The notes under the pieces are model-generated. The model worked only from the letters and a program-made list of their open reading frames with translations. It was not told the DNA's origin and made no database searches. Below are positions 33,744 through 41,089 of a DNA stretch of 43,643 nt, one piece after another. Location: positions 43,452 through 87,094 of the forward strand of contig JAUJNG010000021.1 in the NCBI GenBank assembly GCA_030448265.1, in the 5' to 3' direction. The position numbers were made by a program, and so were the translations under genes. Position 1 is the stretch's first letter, and every line of letters begins with the position of its first letter. The DNA comes from Abditibacterium sp. (GTDB lineage: Bacteria; Armatimonadota; Abditibacteriia; Abditibacteriales; Abditibacteriaceae).

Positions 33744-34718
33744 TTAGTGGGAGAGAAGCCGCTTGATTACCCGCTGACGGCGGATTTCGCTGGTGATTGA
33801 GAAGGGCTTCCCAACAAAGTACCTTTCCAGCGGTGTGGTGTCTTGGAGCAGGCGGGAAAGACATTTTTTGTCTCCAACTTCCCCTTCCAGAGGCGGATTG
33901 AGCAGCAGGGCAATGCCACCGCGCTCTTCGATGGCTTCTGCCAGTTCGACCAAGAGTGTCGAACGGTTAGGGCCTGCATCGGCCTGTCTTGCCTCGCTCC
34001 AGTTCGTCTCGAGAAAGAGCAAGTTGAGCCGTGGTACTACCAACCAATCGAAGGCGATCTGGTCCAAATCTGCCTTCAAAAGCGGCTCATATCCCCGGGG
34101 TGCGTTAGCACCGAAAGTGGGCACTGCCTCGCGGCTTCCAAAGCCGGGAAGACGCAGGCTGTTGAGGTTGATGCCCACAACTCCCACGCCAGGTAGGCTG
34201 TCGGCGTATTCCGGCAGCATGGTCCATCCGATCGGGACGTCGTCGGCATTGAGGCAGTGGTAGTTGCTGGGACTCACGTCGATGCTCGGCGCTTTGCCTG
34301 GCGCTTTCTCGTAAAGGATCGCCTTTCCCCTGGCGTCGCGACGGGGTGAATCGAACTTCACCAGGTGTTCGATCACGTATCCATTGGCGTCGTGGATCGG
34401 GATGGCGAGGGCCACACCCCGGGAGAGTTGTTCGCCCTGGAAACCTTGCTCGGCCAGCCAGTTCCGTCCCGCCTCGCTATTGGGAACGCTGAAGTAGCGG
34501 CGGTTGCGCTTCGAATACTCGATGGCGCAGCTAAGTTCGAGATAGGCTTCGTGGTGCATCGCACAGTAGGGAAAGTGCGCGTCGGCTGGTGATACTCGGG
34601 TGCCACCCAAACCGTACTCGTCAGGTGTACTGGCCGACTGCGATGGCCTAGGACCCGCGGCATCGCTGTTGGTGGGAACGTCATCCGGCGCGGCATTTGT
34701 GTCGTTGTTGAGATTCAT
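33744..34718 (-). CDS. DUF3854-like protein with a degenerate Toprim-type region
   Basis: 324 residues from the ATG at 34718. It has DUF3854-like features: a hydrophobic strand GVALAIPIHDANGYVIEHLV, then FDSPRRDARGKAILYEKAPG, GWTMLPEYADSLPGVGVVGI, and LNLLFLETNWSEARQAD before an EAIEERGGIALLLNPP region. In this family the segment after the Asp-containing strand normally reads like 'i.FDSDv..n..V..A...L...L..rGa.V....LP...GKKvGlDD'. Here the acidic residues of the catalytic strand are replaced. It could be a non-catalytic partner of the helicase. Assignment is by pattern only. Confidence 0.6.
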   Translation of the reverse strand: MNLNNDTNAAPDDVPTNSDAAGPRPSQSASTPDEYGLGGTRVSPADAHFPYCAMHHEAYLELSCAIEYSKRNRRYFSVPNSEAGRNWLAEQGFQGEQLSRGVALAIPIHDANGYVIEHLVKFDSPRRDARGKAILYEKAPGKAPSIDVSPSNYHCLNADDVPIGWTMLPEYADSLPGVGVVGINLNSLRLPGFGSREAVPTFGANAPRGYEPLLKADLDQIAFDWLVVPRLNLLFLETNWSEARQADAGPNRSTLLVELAEAIEERGGIALLLNPPLEGEVGDKKCLSRLLQDTTPLERYFVGKPFSITSEIRRQRVIKRLLSH

Positions 34719-34760
34719 AAAATTCCTGCTACTAAAAGGGGGTTGAGTTGCGCATCGTCT

Positions 34761-34796
34761 GCCTCTGGACGCTGACGGTGCTTTGCGTCCAGAGGC
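34761..34796 (-). terminator. Hairpin between replication-cluster genes
   Basis: GCCTCTGGACGC (34761-34772) pairs perfectly with 34785-34796: 12-bp stem, 12-base loop. It lies 76 bases after the stop at 34872 on the minus strand and before the start of the next gene. Confidence 0.6.
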
Positions 34797-34871
34797 GGAG
34801 TTCGCGGGAAAAAGAGTGCGTGGGGGAAGTCGTCGCAGCCCTTTACAGGCTCTGTCGGAGGGAACACCCTG

Positions 34872-35771
34872 CTACCGCACTGCATGGATCAGCGCGATGG
34901 CTTCTTTCAAGGTGTGTCCAGCGGCTCGAAAATGGGTGTAGTCGCCGCCCACACCGCGGTCGGGAACTTCGATGATGCGAACTTTGGCGCGTCCATCAAG
35001 AGCCTGGATGAGGGCATTCGCATAGAGGTGTTGCCCGCCGTCCTCACTTGGGAAAAAGAAGAGTTCCTTGCCAAAAAGCGGTGACAGGTCGGTGCGGTGC
35101 AGGTGGGCCGCCCCCTCCATCGTGGTTGTGGCTACGATTCCCGGGGACAGATACGTTGGATACAGGTCCTTGTTGAGCACATCGGCGGCGCGCTCGTTGT
35201 CGCACACGATGACCAGCTGGGCCTTGCGCAAATGGAGCAGTTGGTAGAGGATCGGCACCACGCCGTCGAGGTTGTAGATCGGGTTGTGGTCTGGGTCGTG
35301 GCGGCGGGCGCGGATTTCCAGCTCGCTTCCCTCGCCCAGGCGGCCTACTTGATAGACACAACGGCGATCAAGGCCACGGTAACCGTGCCGGGTTGCCGCG
35401 TCCCAATCGTAGAACGTGCCTTTGGGCTCTACTTCGGGAATCTCGATTTTCGCGCTGGAGGCGAGCATTTTAGCCAGGGCGGCTTGCAGCCCTTCCGGTT
35501 TGCAGTCCATCGTCTCGGCGTAAACCTGGAAGCGGGTGTGGCACTCAGCGACGATGCCCTCGGGCCGTTGGGTGATGCTGAAGCTGGGCGTGCGGTCTTT
35601 GTGGCGCGAACAGGGGCAGTGGACTTTGCCGCTCAGGAAGTGGCAGTTGCAGCCCGGGTTGTGGCAACGCAGGCGGGACAGCATCGCGCGTACCGTCAGG
35701 CCTTGTGGGTTGAGCGCTTCATCGATGAGCGCGATCGGAGGAGGGAGTTTGGGAGTTTTTCTGGTAGGCAT
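34872..35771 (-). CDS. CHC2/Toprim-type primase-like protein, degenerate active site
   Basis: 299 residues from the ATG at 35771. A Cys/His-rich N-terminal region (CHNPGCNCHF, then VHCPCSRHKDRTPSFSITQR) is a CHC2 primase zinc finger. A Toprim-like region follows: LVIVCDNERAADVLNKDL (compare VEGEKAADILN of the helicase) and LFFFPSEDGGQHLYANAL (compare FPDKDTAGERY). Both acidic patches are altered. It is therefore either a divergent primase or a catalytically dead paralog. It belongs to the same operon-like series. Confidence 0.65.
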   Translation of the reverse strand: MPTRKTPKLPPPIALIDEALNPQGLTVRAMLSRLRCHNPGCNCHFLSGKVHCPCSRHKDRTPSFSITQRPEGIVAECHTRFQVYAETMDCKPEGLQAALAKMLASSAKIEIPEVEPKGTFYDWDAATRHGYRGLDRRCVYQVGRLGEGSELEIRARRHDPDHNPIYNLDGVVPILYQLLHLRKAQLVIVCDNERAADVLNKDLYPTYLSPGIVATTTMEGAAHLHRTDLSPLFGKELFFFPSEDGGQHLYANALIQALDGRAKVRIIEVPDRGVGGDYTHFRAAGHTLKEAIALIHAVR

Positions 35772-35856
35772 TGGAGTTGTGGGGTGGACAATTGGAAGGC
35801 AGAGGCAAGACGGGATTCGGCTGCCTTGAACCGAAGCGAAGGTGGGGGTGCCGGAG

Positions 35857-35884
35857 CCAGCAACGCCTACGCAAGCGTTGCTGG
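35857..35884 (-). terminator. Hairpin between replication-cluster genes
   Basis: CCAGCAACGC (35857-35866) pairs perfectly with 35875-35884: 10-bp stem, 8-base loop, flanked by further CCGG complementarity. It lies 63 bases after the stop at 35947. Confidence 0.6.
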
Positions 35885-35946
35885 ACCGGTCTGAAGTGAG
35901 CGGATTAGCTTTGCCGCAAGTGGCGGCAGCGAACGCGCGAAATGGC

Positions 35947-36702
35947 TTACTTCTTCTTTCTCCACCGAGCGGCCCACTCACCGTCTGGGGCCAAGTGGAT
36001 GGGCAGCTCGCTGCTGACGCGTTCAACCAGCGTCGGAAAGTCGTAGAGTTGGCCAGCCATCAGGCGTGACACCGTGCGTTCTTCGTTGGGGCTATGGGAA
36101 TAGGCCTCCAGGGCGTTGTAAGCCAGTTCTCGATGCTCCTCAGCGAACTTCCACAGGAACTCCGAGACCGTGAACTCTCTCGGCATCTTAGCGATGATGC
36201 CGGGGTAGTGAGGTGCACACGCCGCAATCACGGGTGGACGGTCACGCAAACTGCGCATGATGGATTGGAGTGAAGCGGCGTTGAGCGCAAATGGCATGGA
36301 CACCACGTTGTGTATAGGGAGCGTCTGACTGTGCGGTGACAGGCCGGTGAGGAGGAACTTGACGTTTTCTGGCCCCGCGTCCTGGAACACCTCGCAGACC
36401 GTGTCCCAATTGTTTGGCTCCACGAGTGTGGGATCGATGATGGCCAAGAGGGCGGGCATTTCAAAGAGAAAGCTCCACGATTCGGCGATTTTTACGCGGC
36501 AACCGCTGCCTTTGGCCGCCTGGTGGATCTCCGGCAAAAGCGGAGACTTGCCCACTAAGGCCAGCACGGAGTTCTGGGAGCAGGTGTCTGCATCTTGGAA
36601 CACCGCATCCTTGGGAAGGTGGGGAAACATGCGCCGGATTTCGGCCTCGGTCGGACGCTCTCTCCAAGCGACGGGTAGCGGGATCATTCGGTAGGGATTC
36701 AT
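35947..36702 (-). CDS. Unassigned protein, receiver-like centre
   Basis: 251 residues from the ATG at 36702. The strong AAGGAG lies 15 bases upstream in a leader shared with the gene at 36851. The middle segment (ALLAIIDPTLVEPNNWDTVC ... VKFLLTGLSPHS ... NVVSMPFALNAASLQSIMRS) resembles a response-regulator receiver domain: an Asp in IIDPTL, a Thr in LLTG, and MPF in place of the usual KPF. No histidine kinase is nearby. It could equally be another degenerate nucleotide-binding or Toprim-like module. Function not known. Confidence 0.55.
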   Translation of the reverse strand: MNPYRMIPLPVAWRERPTEAEIRRMFPHLPKDAVFQDADTCSQNSVLALVGKSPLLPEIHQAAKGSGCRVKIAESWSFLFEMPALLAIIDPTLVEPNNWDTVCEVFQDAGPENVKFLLTGLSPHSQTLPIHNVVSMPFALNAASLQSIMRSLRDRPPVIAACAPHYPGIIAKMPREFTVSEFLWKFAEEHRELAYNALEAYSHSPNEERTVSRLMAGQLYDFPTLVERVSSELPIHLAPDGEWAARWRKKK

Positions 36703-36716
36703 GGTTTGTGCGTTAC

Positions 36717-36740
36717 TCTCCTTGGTGGGGTTGCGATCTA
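36717..36740 (-). promoter_or_regulatory. Repeated leader with strong ribosome binding site (copy 1)
   Basis: TCTCCTTGGTG-GGGTTGCGATCTA (plus-strand text) is shared with 38006-38030, differing by one base insertion. On the minus strand it reads TAGATCGCAACCC, ACCAAGGAGA, ending in an AAGGAG ribosome binding site. It precedes the gene at 35947. Confidence 0.6.
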
Positions 36741-36792
36741 ACATGCTTCGGCTTTTCGAGCATGTGCAGACGTGGTTTCGGAGCGCAGGCTT

Positions 36793-36828
36793 GCGGTCAG
36801 CCACGCTTGTAAGGGCGGGGCTGACCGC
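36793..36828 (-). terminator. Hairpin between replication-cluster genes
   Basis: GCGGTCAGCC (36793-36802) pairs perfectly with 36819-36828: 10-bp stem, 16-base loop. It begins 23 bases after the stop at 36851. Confidence 0.6.
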
Positions 36829-36850
36829 GCTGCGGAGTTGATTTGGGCTT

Positions 36851-37999
36851 TTAAGCCGTGCTGCCGGGACTGAAAATGGCCTGGGCGAGAAGCTCTTCTA
36901 AAGTGCCTCGCCGTGCGATGAAACTTGAAAGCGTCCGTTTCTCGCCTTGAGGTCCCGGAGGAAGGAACGCCATCCTCACGACTTGGCCGCGAAGGGCAAA
37001 GAACTTCATGAGGTTGTTGAGGGTGGTGTAGACCGCCTCGCTCTCGCTCCAGTCCGAGTTGAAGACGAAAAGCGAATCCTCGTTCAGTTCGTCGAGACCG
37101 AAGTTGCCGCGGACCCGGGCACTGAGCAGGTCGTTCCAGCTCAAAGATAGCCCGTTGATGTTGACCACATTCACGGCCAGAGCCGTGGCGCTGTCCGCGC
37201 AGATGGGGTTGGTGGTCCAGATGGTGAGACCGGCCCTTGAACGCCCGGATAACGTTTGCTTTTGGAGCGTCGCCGGAATATCTATATCCAACACTCCTGC
37301 GTTGGCGCTCAAGCGCTCGAACTCGACCTGCCGGCCTTCGGCGTCCAGGCGCTGTCGATCGGGGCGGTAGACGTAGCTGGTGACCATACCGGTGAAATTG
37401 CGCTGCGGGATCAGCAGCCCACCCCCCTCGCCGACCTGCGCCGTGGTGAAGCCGAGCGAGCGTAGGATGCGGCGGCCTTGAGCGCTCGCGGGGATAGAGG
37501 AATAGCCGCGTTGCGTGATCCTCGCATGGCCCACACCATGCCGCCCGTGGAGAAAGGTCCGGTGACGCGGCTCCAGCGGCGGTAGAGCGAGCGTGGGGGT
37601 CTCGGGACTGAATATCGAGATTCCCTGCGCCATGGGAAGGGGCTTCGTGGTCGGCCCTTGAGCCTCCAGGAGCACGCCCTCGCTGAAGAGGCGGTTGATG
37701 TCGTCCTGCTTGTTCAAGCGGGAAAGTTCTCCGGTAACAGCGGAAATTTCCGCTTGGGGCGCCGGAGTCGGCTGGTGGCCGGAGCCGGAGTCGGTTTGGA
37801 TCTCGTTCGCTTGAGCGGTTGGCTCGTGAGCGGCTGGCTCTTGAGCGGCGTTGTTGGTTGGGTTGGTGACCATAGGAATCTCCACAGCCGAAGAGTCGGG
37901 GAGAGCCACGGAGCTGATAGACGAGTTCTGTTTGATGGACTTAATTGGATTGTAGACCTGGGTGTTGAGCGCATGGCGTAGAGCCGAAAGTTGAGACAT
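36851..37999 (-). CDS. DUF3854-like protein with degenerate Toprim-type residues
   Basis: 382 residues. The N-terminal ~115 residues are a Pro/Ala/Gln-rich low-complexity stretch. From ~185 on it follows the DUF3854 layout: FTTAQVGEGGGLLIPQRNF, VYRPDRQRLDAEGRQVEFER, LDIDIPATLQ, GLTIWTTNPICADSATALAV, then SLFVFNSDWSESEAVYTTLN and FFALRGQVVRMAFLPPGPQG. The catalytic positions read TNPICAD instead of EGEKKAD and FNSD instead of FDSD, so the metal-binding acids are partly lost. The leader carries the shared AAGGAG element, 7 bases before the ATG. It is a paralog-like sibling of the gene at 33744. Confidence 0.68.
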   Translation of the reverse strand: MSQLSALRHALNTQVYNPIKSIKQNSSISSVALPDSSAVEIPMVTNPTNNAAQEPAAHEPTAQANEIQTDSGSGHQPTPAPQAEISAVTGELSRLNKQDDINRLFSEGVLLEAQGPTTKPLPMAQGISIFSPETPTLALPPLEPRHRTFLHGRHGVGHARITQRGYSSIPASAQGRRILRSLGFTTAQVGEGGGLLIPQRNFTGMVTSYVYRPDRQRLDAEGRQVEFERLSANAGVLDIDIPATLQKQTLSGRSRAGLTIWTTNPICADSATALAVNVVNINGLSLSWNDLLSARVRGNFGLDELNEDSLFVFNSDWSESEAVYTTLNNLMKFFALRGQVVRMAFLPPGPQGEKRTLSSFIARRGTLEELLAQAIFSPGSTA

Positions 38000-38005
38000 C
38001 GAATT

Positions 38006-38030
38006 TCTCCTTGGTGAGGGTTGCGATCTA
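38006..38030 (-). promoter_or_regulatory. Repeated leader with strong ribosome binding site (copy 2)
   Basis: Twenty-five bases matching 36717-36740 with one inserted A. On the minus strand AAGGAG lies 7 bases before the ATG at 37999. The identity extends well beyond the ribosome binding site, so the leader was duplicated or is bound by something. Confidence 0.6.
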
Positions 38031-38141
38031 GGGTTCTGTTGCCACTGTATTCAGTGATCTCATTCAGCCCGCTGGAGGAGATACTCCATGGGTCGAACTG
38101 CATTGAAGGTTTGTGGTTGGAACCTGTCAGATCAGGGGTTG

Positions 38142-38216
38142 GATTTCCCGCTTCGAAACTGGGAAATCTTGTCCCTCACGGTAAGCACTTCGCGGTTTCT
38201 AGCTAGCCTTGAAACC
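38142..38216 (-). terminator. Two small hairpins in the gap after the coiled-coil gene
   Basis: GATTTCCC (38142-38149) pairs with GGGAAATC (38161-38168): 8 bp, 11-base loop. GGTTTC (38194-38199) pairs with GAAACC (38211-38216): 6 bp, 11-base loop. They lie in the 297-base gap between the genes at 38297 and 36851. Confidence 0.4.
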
Positions 38217-38296
38217 TTGTTGTGCCCTCGTTCGGGACAATTAAATCTTCCCACACACACGACTGGGGATGGGCGTAATCGGACTTTATCGGAATT

Positions 38297-39508
38297 TCAC
38301 GCTCGTTTTGCTTCGCGCTTTCTTTTCCGGCGCAGGTGATCAAGCACATGTTCTCTTGCAATTTCATAATCTTTACGGGTGAGGCTCCAGCGTTCTTTTG
38401 GCTGCTTTGCAGAGATGCGTTTCTTTCCTACTAATTTTTCAAGATGATAGTCAACGTCATCGGTGGAGAGCACGGACTTTACGTTTTCTACTGTGTCTGG
38501 AATCTTTAGCTGTTTGAATACCCACTCAATGATGTCGTTTGTGGTGTACCGCTCTTTGTCGGCCTGCAACTTAACTTGCTGCTCCACCAGAGGGCGAATA
38601 GCGGCCATCTTCTCCTGGAGCTTTTGTTTTTCGCGCACCGCGCGTCCCCAGCGTTCTCCCACGGAGCGGAAGAAATGGGTTCCCATCATCAAGCGTTGAA
38701 TTTCTTCGTCGCTGCGATTGGCCATTACAGCCGCGTGCACACGCTCGATCTCTTCGATGGTTTGTTTGCGGGGTGCTTGCCTCTCAACCAAGCCGTTGCT
38801 TCTTTGACGCAGAGCTTCAATTTCGTCGTCCTCCAAAATGAAGACTTCACGACCATCCACGATCTGCGAGATGAATGCTTGGCTGTTGACATCAGGTAGG
38901 AGCTTCGTTTCACGCTTTGCTATTTGGCGCCGAAGCTCGGCGATCCGCCCACCCAACCGCCCAACCGCCAGATATCTGTATTTCAACCTCGAGTTGGCGG
39001 TTTCCAATGCAGCTCGGGCCTGCAATGCGCGCGCTCTAATATTGGCTTCGGCAATGTGTAGTTCGACTTCTTCCATCTCCCTGTAGAACATCATGAAAGC
39101 CGCGTGAAGAGTGAAAAGCCTTTCTTCCGAATCTTCCTCGAGCGTTACTTGGCTGGCCGCGTATTCAGCGTTGAGAGTCTTGAGGGCGCGCAACGCCAAT
39201 CGCCTTGCCGCCTGGCAATTGTCTGTCACCTGCGTGTTGAGTCCTTCCAACACATTTGACGTGGCCGCATTTTTGTGAGCGTTCTCAATCTGTTCAAGGG
39301 ATTCCAAATTCCGCGTGAACCAGGCTCGGGCCAGACCGATCATGCTGCCGTAATGGCCAGGCTCGGCGTGCAGGATGGCAGCAACGACACCGTGCAAGAG
39401 ATCAAACCCCATGGCTTCACTCTGGGCACTGGCCTCACTTGCGGTCTCGGCTAACTCAGGTGAAAGGCGCTCAAGGTCGATGAGTTGGAAGATTCTGGCG
39501 GTGGGCAT
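38297..39508 (-). CDS. Long helical protein with a winged-helix-like C-terminus
   Basis: 403 residues, ATG at 39508. Almost all helical: the region ~95-240 has many Glu/Arg heptads (EEVELHIAEANIRARALQAR, GGRIAELRRQIAKRETKLL) and should form a coiled coil. The last ~80 residues (YTTNDIIEWVFKQLKIPDTV, DDVDYHLEKLVGKKRISAKQ, RWSLTRKDYEIAREH) read like a winged helix with a beta-wing. Its position upstream of the replication cluster suggests an initiation or partition role, or simply DNA binding. No family is recognised. Confidence 0.6.
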   Translation of the reverse strand: MPTARIFQLIDLERLSPELAETASEASAQSEAMGFDLLHGVVAAILHAEPGHYGSMIGLARAWFTRNLESLEQIENAHKNAATSNVLEGLNTQVTDNCQAARRLALRALKTLNAEYAASQVTLEEDSEERLFTLHAAFMMFYREMEEVELHIAEANIRARALQARAALETANSRLKYRYLAVGRLGGRIAELRRQIAKRETKLLPDVNSQAFISQIVDGREVFILEDDEIEALRQRSNGLVERQAPRKQTIEEIERVHAAVMANRSDEEIQRLMMGTHFFRSVGERWGRAVREKQKLQEKMAAIRPLVEQQVKLQADKERYTTNDIIEWVFKQLKIPDTVENVKSVLSTDDVDYHLEKLVGKKRISAKQPKERWSLTRKDYEIAREHVLDHLRRKRKREAKRA

Positions 39509-39599
39509 GGCGCTTCAGTTTGCCGAAACCAATCCAGAGCGTGTTAAAGCAAAAGGCCGCGACCTCAAGTGGTTGCAGCCTTCGTATCATTTGCCAGAT

Positions 39600-39821
39600 T
39601 CAATCCTGCATGTAGGGGCACTGCGGGTTCTCATCCATATGCTCGAAGTGAGCTTTGCCGCCGGTCATGCCGTCTTTGTGGGCTTCCACCGGATATGTGC
39701 ACTCGTCGCAACGAAACTGGGGAGCATCAACCTCACGCCTCCTCGCGTCCTCGCGCAGTTCCAGCGCTTCGGCGGTGGTGGTTGGTTTGCCGTCTAATAG
39801 ACAAGAGGTGATTCGGGGCAT
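39600..39821 (-). CDS. Small zinc-binding protein
   Basis: 73 residues from the ATG at 39821 (MPRITSCLLDGKPTTTAEAL). The second half (FRCDECTYPVEAHKDGMTGG, AHFEHMDENPQCPYMQD) shows CxxC, His and Cys ligands of a small treble-clef or ribbon type, seen in short uncharacterised proteins. A shortened copy of the same N-terminus lies at 40599-40675. Confidence 0.7.
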   Translation of the reverse strand: MPRITSCLLDGKPTTTAEALELREDARRREVDAPQFRCDECTYPVEAHKDGMTGGKAHFEHMDENPQCPYMQD

Positions 39822-40009
39822 AGGCGACTCGTCTGCACTTATGTTGTAGCTTTCCCTCCGCGGGGCATCGGGCAGCACTTGAGAGCATACCGTCCTTTGG
39901 ATTCAAAGCCCATGCGTTCTTGGTATGTTTTTATAGCCGCGCAAGGAACAACCAGGTGCCACAGGCAATCTGCTCTGTGCCATGCGCCGCGAAGCCCTTG
40001 GAAACCATT

Positions 40010-40534
40010 ATGCAAATCACTCCCGCGATGAAACAGGCTGCAATGGCCAAAGCCAAACAACTCCTTGCTATCGAAATGCCCAAATACAAATTCGTCGGCA
40101 ACAACGCAACCGCCTTGGAAGAGTTGGAGAACTGCATTGCAGACACCGCCGTGCGGCTACAGAGATTGGCCTACACCAAGTGGGCCGCTGGTGTTGAAGT
40201 GCAGTTGCCAAACGGCCAAGTGGCAAAGGTGCCCAGAAACTACGGTCGCACTCCGATGGAGCCTGTCGTCAACGAGTTCCTGCGTTACCTGGCTTTGAAG
40301 AGTTGTGAAGAGTTTGGCTTTTTGCAGACCTACTGTATTGTGAACAAAGGCGGCGACTCCAAAGACAAGCCCAGCGACTCTTTCTTCGCATTGGCCGAGG
40401 AAGTTGGGCTCTTGGCGGAAGATGACCAAGACGAGGCGGGACGCGACGCTTTCCTCCAAATTCAGAAGAACACGGGGTTTGGCCATAAGTGGCCGACTTT
40501 GGGGGCTTGTAAACGTTGCTGGCCCGGACCCTGA
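40010..40534 (+). CDS. Uncharacterised protein, 174 residues
   Basis: ATG at 40010; the frame upstream is open but contains a mixed composition and no better start. The sequence is mixed helix/strand (ALEELENCIADTAVRLQRLA, GVEVQLPNGQVAKVPRNYGR, EPVVNEFLRYLALKSCEEFG). A conserved-looking DKPSDSFFALAEEVGLL region follows. No family or motif is recognised. It is divergent from the zinc-binding gene at 39600 and convergent with the truncated copy at 40599. Confidence 0.6.
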   Translation: MQITPAMKQAAMAKAKQLLAIEMPKYKFVGNNATALEELENCIADTAVRLQRLAYTKWAAGVEVQLPNGQVAKVPRNYGRTPMEPVVNEFLRYLALKSCEEFGFLQTYCIVNKGGDSKDKPSDSFFALAEEVGLLAEDDQDEAGRDAFLQIQKNTGFGHKWPTLGACKRCWPGP

Positions 40535-40598
40535 AATCAGCCCGTGCTGAGCAATTGTGAGGATTGAAAGCTAGCTTCAGGGAATTTTTGCGCGCGTC

Positions 40599-40675
40599 TT
40601 ACTGCTTGCGGAGCTCTAACGCTTCGCCAATGGTGGTCGGCTTGCCCTCGAAGAGACAGGTGGTGATTCTGGGCA
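40599..40675 (-). pseudogene. Truncated copy of the small zinc-binding protein
   Basis: The ATG at 40675 gives MPRITTCLFEGKPTTIGEAL followed by ELRKQ and stop. This matches the first 25 residues of the gene at 39600 with a few changes, then breaks at a TAA. The cysteines are missing. It is a decayed duplicate. Confidence 0.65.
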
Positions 40676-40858
40676 TAATTTCGCACTCGCAATTTAGACG
40701 AATGTAACAACACTACCAAAGGCATTAGGTAGGCCAAAACGCAATGTTTTTTGCCTCAAACAAGACGAGCTTGACACTGGCCCAATTGTCATAAAAATAC
40801 CACGCTTTTACGGGAGACCAAAGAACCGTTCTCATGGTGATTGGTTTAGGCAATGCAC

Positions 40859-41089
40859 TTAATATTCAATCCAAGCTGTAGGGCTAAAATCTTCGCCTGG
40901 GGTATTCCGTCCTCCCGAGACGTATGCTTTCGATTTCTTACACTTCGGACATGGGCGCGGTTTCTTATGGAAGGCACTGCTCACAATAAACACTTTGTTA
41001 CAAAGAGGGCAAGTAAACGCGGCGTTGTTACCCAACCAGTCCATCGAGTCGGGGTCGGGTCCAGCTATAGAAATTTCGTGACGTGGCAT
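40859..41089 (-). CDS. Small zinc-ribbon protein, 76 residues
   Basis: From the ATG at 41089: MPRHEISIAGPDPDSMDWLG, then FTCPLCNKVFIVSSAFHKKP, RPCPKCKKSKAYVSGG. CPLC and CPKC make a zinc ribbon of a short, uncharacterised family. The frame remains open for another 87 codons upstream to 41350 and that segment looks compositionally coding, so a longer product cannot be excluded. The short start is preferred because this family usually begins there. The gene stands alone. Confidence 0.65.
   Translation of the reverse strand: MPRHEISIAGPDPDSMDWLGNNAAFTCPLCNKVFIVSSAFHKKPRPCPKCKKSKAYVSGGRNTPGEDFSPTAWIEY

Noticed and set aside
35097..35894. 265-codon plus-strand frame opposite the primase-like gene
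   Set aside because: No motif or start signal; the minus strand carries CHC2 and Toprim-like sequence.
33702..36828. Integron-like cassette array with attC sites
   Set aside because: The hairpins lack the GTTRRRY/RYYYAAC ends and extra-helical pattern of attC, genes share an orientation without cassette-type boundaries, and no integron tyrosine integrase is present.
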